From the NCBI RefSeq assembly GCF_003672135.1, contig NC_039508.1, forward strand, positions 16,503,945 through 16,567,944: a DNA stretch of 64,000 nucleotides, written 5' to 3'. This document shows positions 63,310 to 64,000 of the stretch, piece after piece. The translations under genes were made by a program, and so were the position numbers. The DNA is from Ooceraea biroi (Eukaryota; Arthropoda; Insecta; Hymenoptera; Formicidae). The notes beneath the pieces were generated by a model. The model was given only the letters and a program-made list of their open reading frames with translations, was not told the origin of the DNA and ran no database searches. Each line of letters starts with the position of its first letter. The first letter of the stretch is position 1.

Positions 63310-64000
63310 CTTTCCGAATGGAAAATAAAAATAAAAATCGCGAAGCGACGAGAGACGCCGACGCCGCGCGAAAGGCGCCAAAACGGCGCTCGTAAAATGC
63401 CACACTCTAAGCCACTTTTGCAATCAACGGCTCAATTACGGTCGGCCGAGCAGCAGTTTTCGATCCCCGTCGGAAAGGAAGCCGACACTCAATTCGCCTG
63501 CTGCATCTTCCGGTGTAACAAGAATGGTGTATCGTGCATGCACACGTTATTGTTTGCGGAAACTCGTCGAAATGGCGAATAAGATATTGTCCGTATAAAT
63601 GAAGAGATACACGTCGTTTGATAATCAATGCAGCATTTATTTATCCCAAAGCTCGTTAATAGAAAAATGTATTCGAAATATCTTTCATTTCTGAACACTT
63701 CGCGTGTTGTAAGCATCATGGAGATTCATATAGTACATGTAAATACACGTTCACGAAAGTCACAATCCCGTCAAAGTTATGCAAACGTAGAATTAACAGA
63801 GACTAATTGTATCAACATTTTGATGAAAATGAAAATTTGCACAGACAAACGAAATCCCTCCCGCGGTGGAATTTTCTTCGGAGACCGCAGCGATCCAATT
63901 TGCAAGACCCATCAAACTCGTTTTATTCCACGCAGAATGTGCCGCCTGTATCACACACACACAGTTTGATTTACGCGGGATGCGACAGTCTCTGGCGGTT
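63310..64000. other. Gene-free end of window
   Basis: Several short overlapping frames and a CA dinucleotide run near 63950. No recognised gene. Confidence 0.5.

Overview
This window looks like non-coding DNA from an insect nuclear genome, most likely a hymenopteran such as an ant. That assignment is an inference. It rests on mixed AT-rich and CpG-rich islands with no CpG depletion, many GA/CT microsatellites, a mariner deletion derivative in two copies, a Ty1/copia-type solo LTR, a TTAA-flanked foldback element and animal-type splice signals. I recognised no complete gene. Open frames are short or low in complexity, and none could be assigned to a family except the transposase remnant. No tRNA, rRNA, microRNA, CRISPR or prokaryotic gene organisation was found.

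The most informative signals are two near-perfect recursive splice sites (ratchet points, or zero-length exons) on the minus strand, near 17,918 and 51,679. Each has a U-rich tract and CAG directly abutting GTAAG, and the first also has a CTAAC branch-point match. They are 33.8 kb apart and in the same orientation. The simplest reading is that much or all of the window is one very long intron of a minus-strand gene whose exons lie mostly outside it. A possible internal minus-strand exon lies at 41,883-42,013. A region open on both strands at 40,584-40,956 may hold an exon, but its strand is unresolved.

Layout: 1-9.9 kb is gene-free with CT/GA microsatellites. A 735-bp foldback element with ~290-bp inverted repeats and TTAA target duplications lies at 9.87-10.61 kb. 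10.6-28.8 kb is gene-free and holds the first ratchet point, a heat-shock-element-like inverted repeat and nuclear-receptor-like half-sites. Mariner-derived 212-bp elements lie at 28.8 kb and, inverted, at 38.8 kb. Between them are a homeodomain-motif-rich segment (34.7-35.06 kb) and a DRE/CGATA cluster (37.83 kb). 40.6-42.0 kb holds the two exon candidates. 46.09-46.76 kb combines simple repeats with a decayed inverted-repeat element flanked by TA. A 15-unit pentamer array is at 50.4 kb, the second ratchet point at 51.68 kb, and a solo LTR with a perfect AATGT duplication at 59.14-59.41 kb. The remainder is gene-free.

The only functional links supported here are between elements: the ratchet points would split one long intron, and the transposon remnants would be passengers in it. 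Everything about the host gene's identity is unknown from this window.
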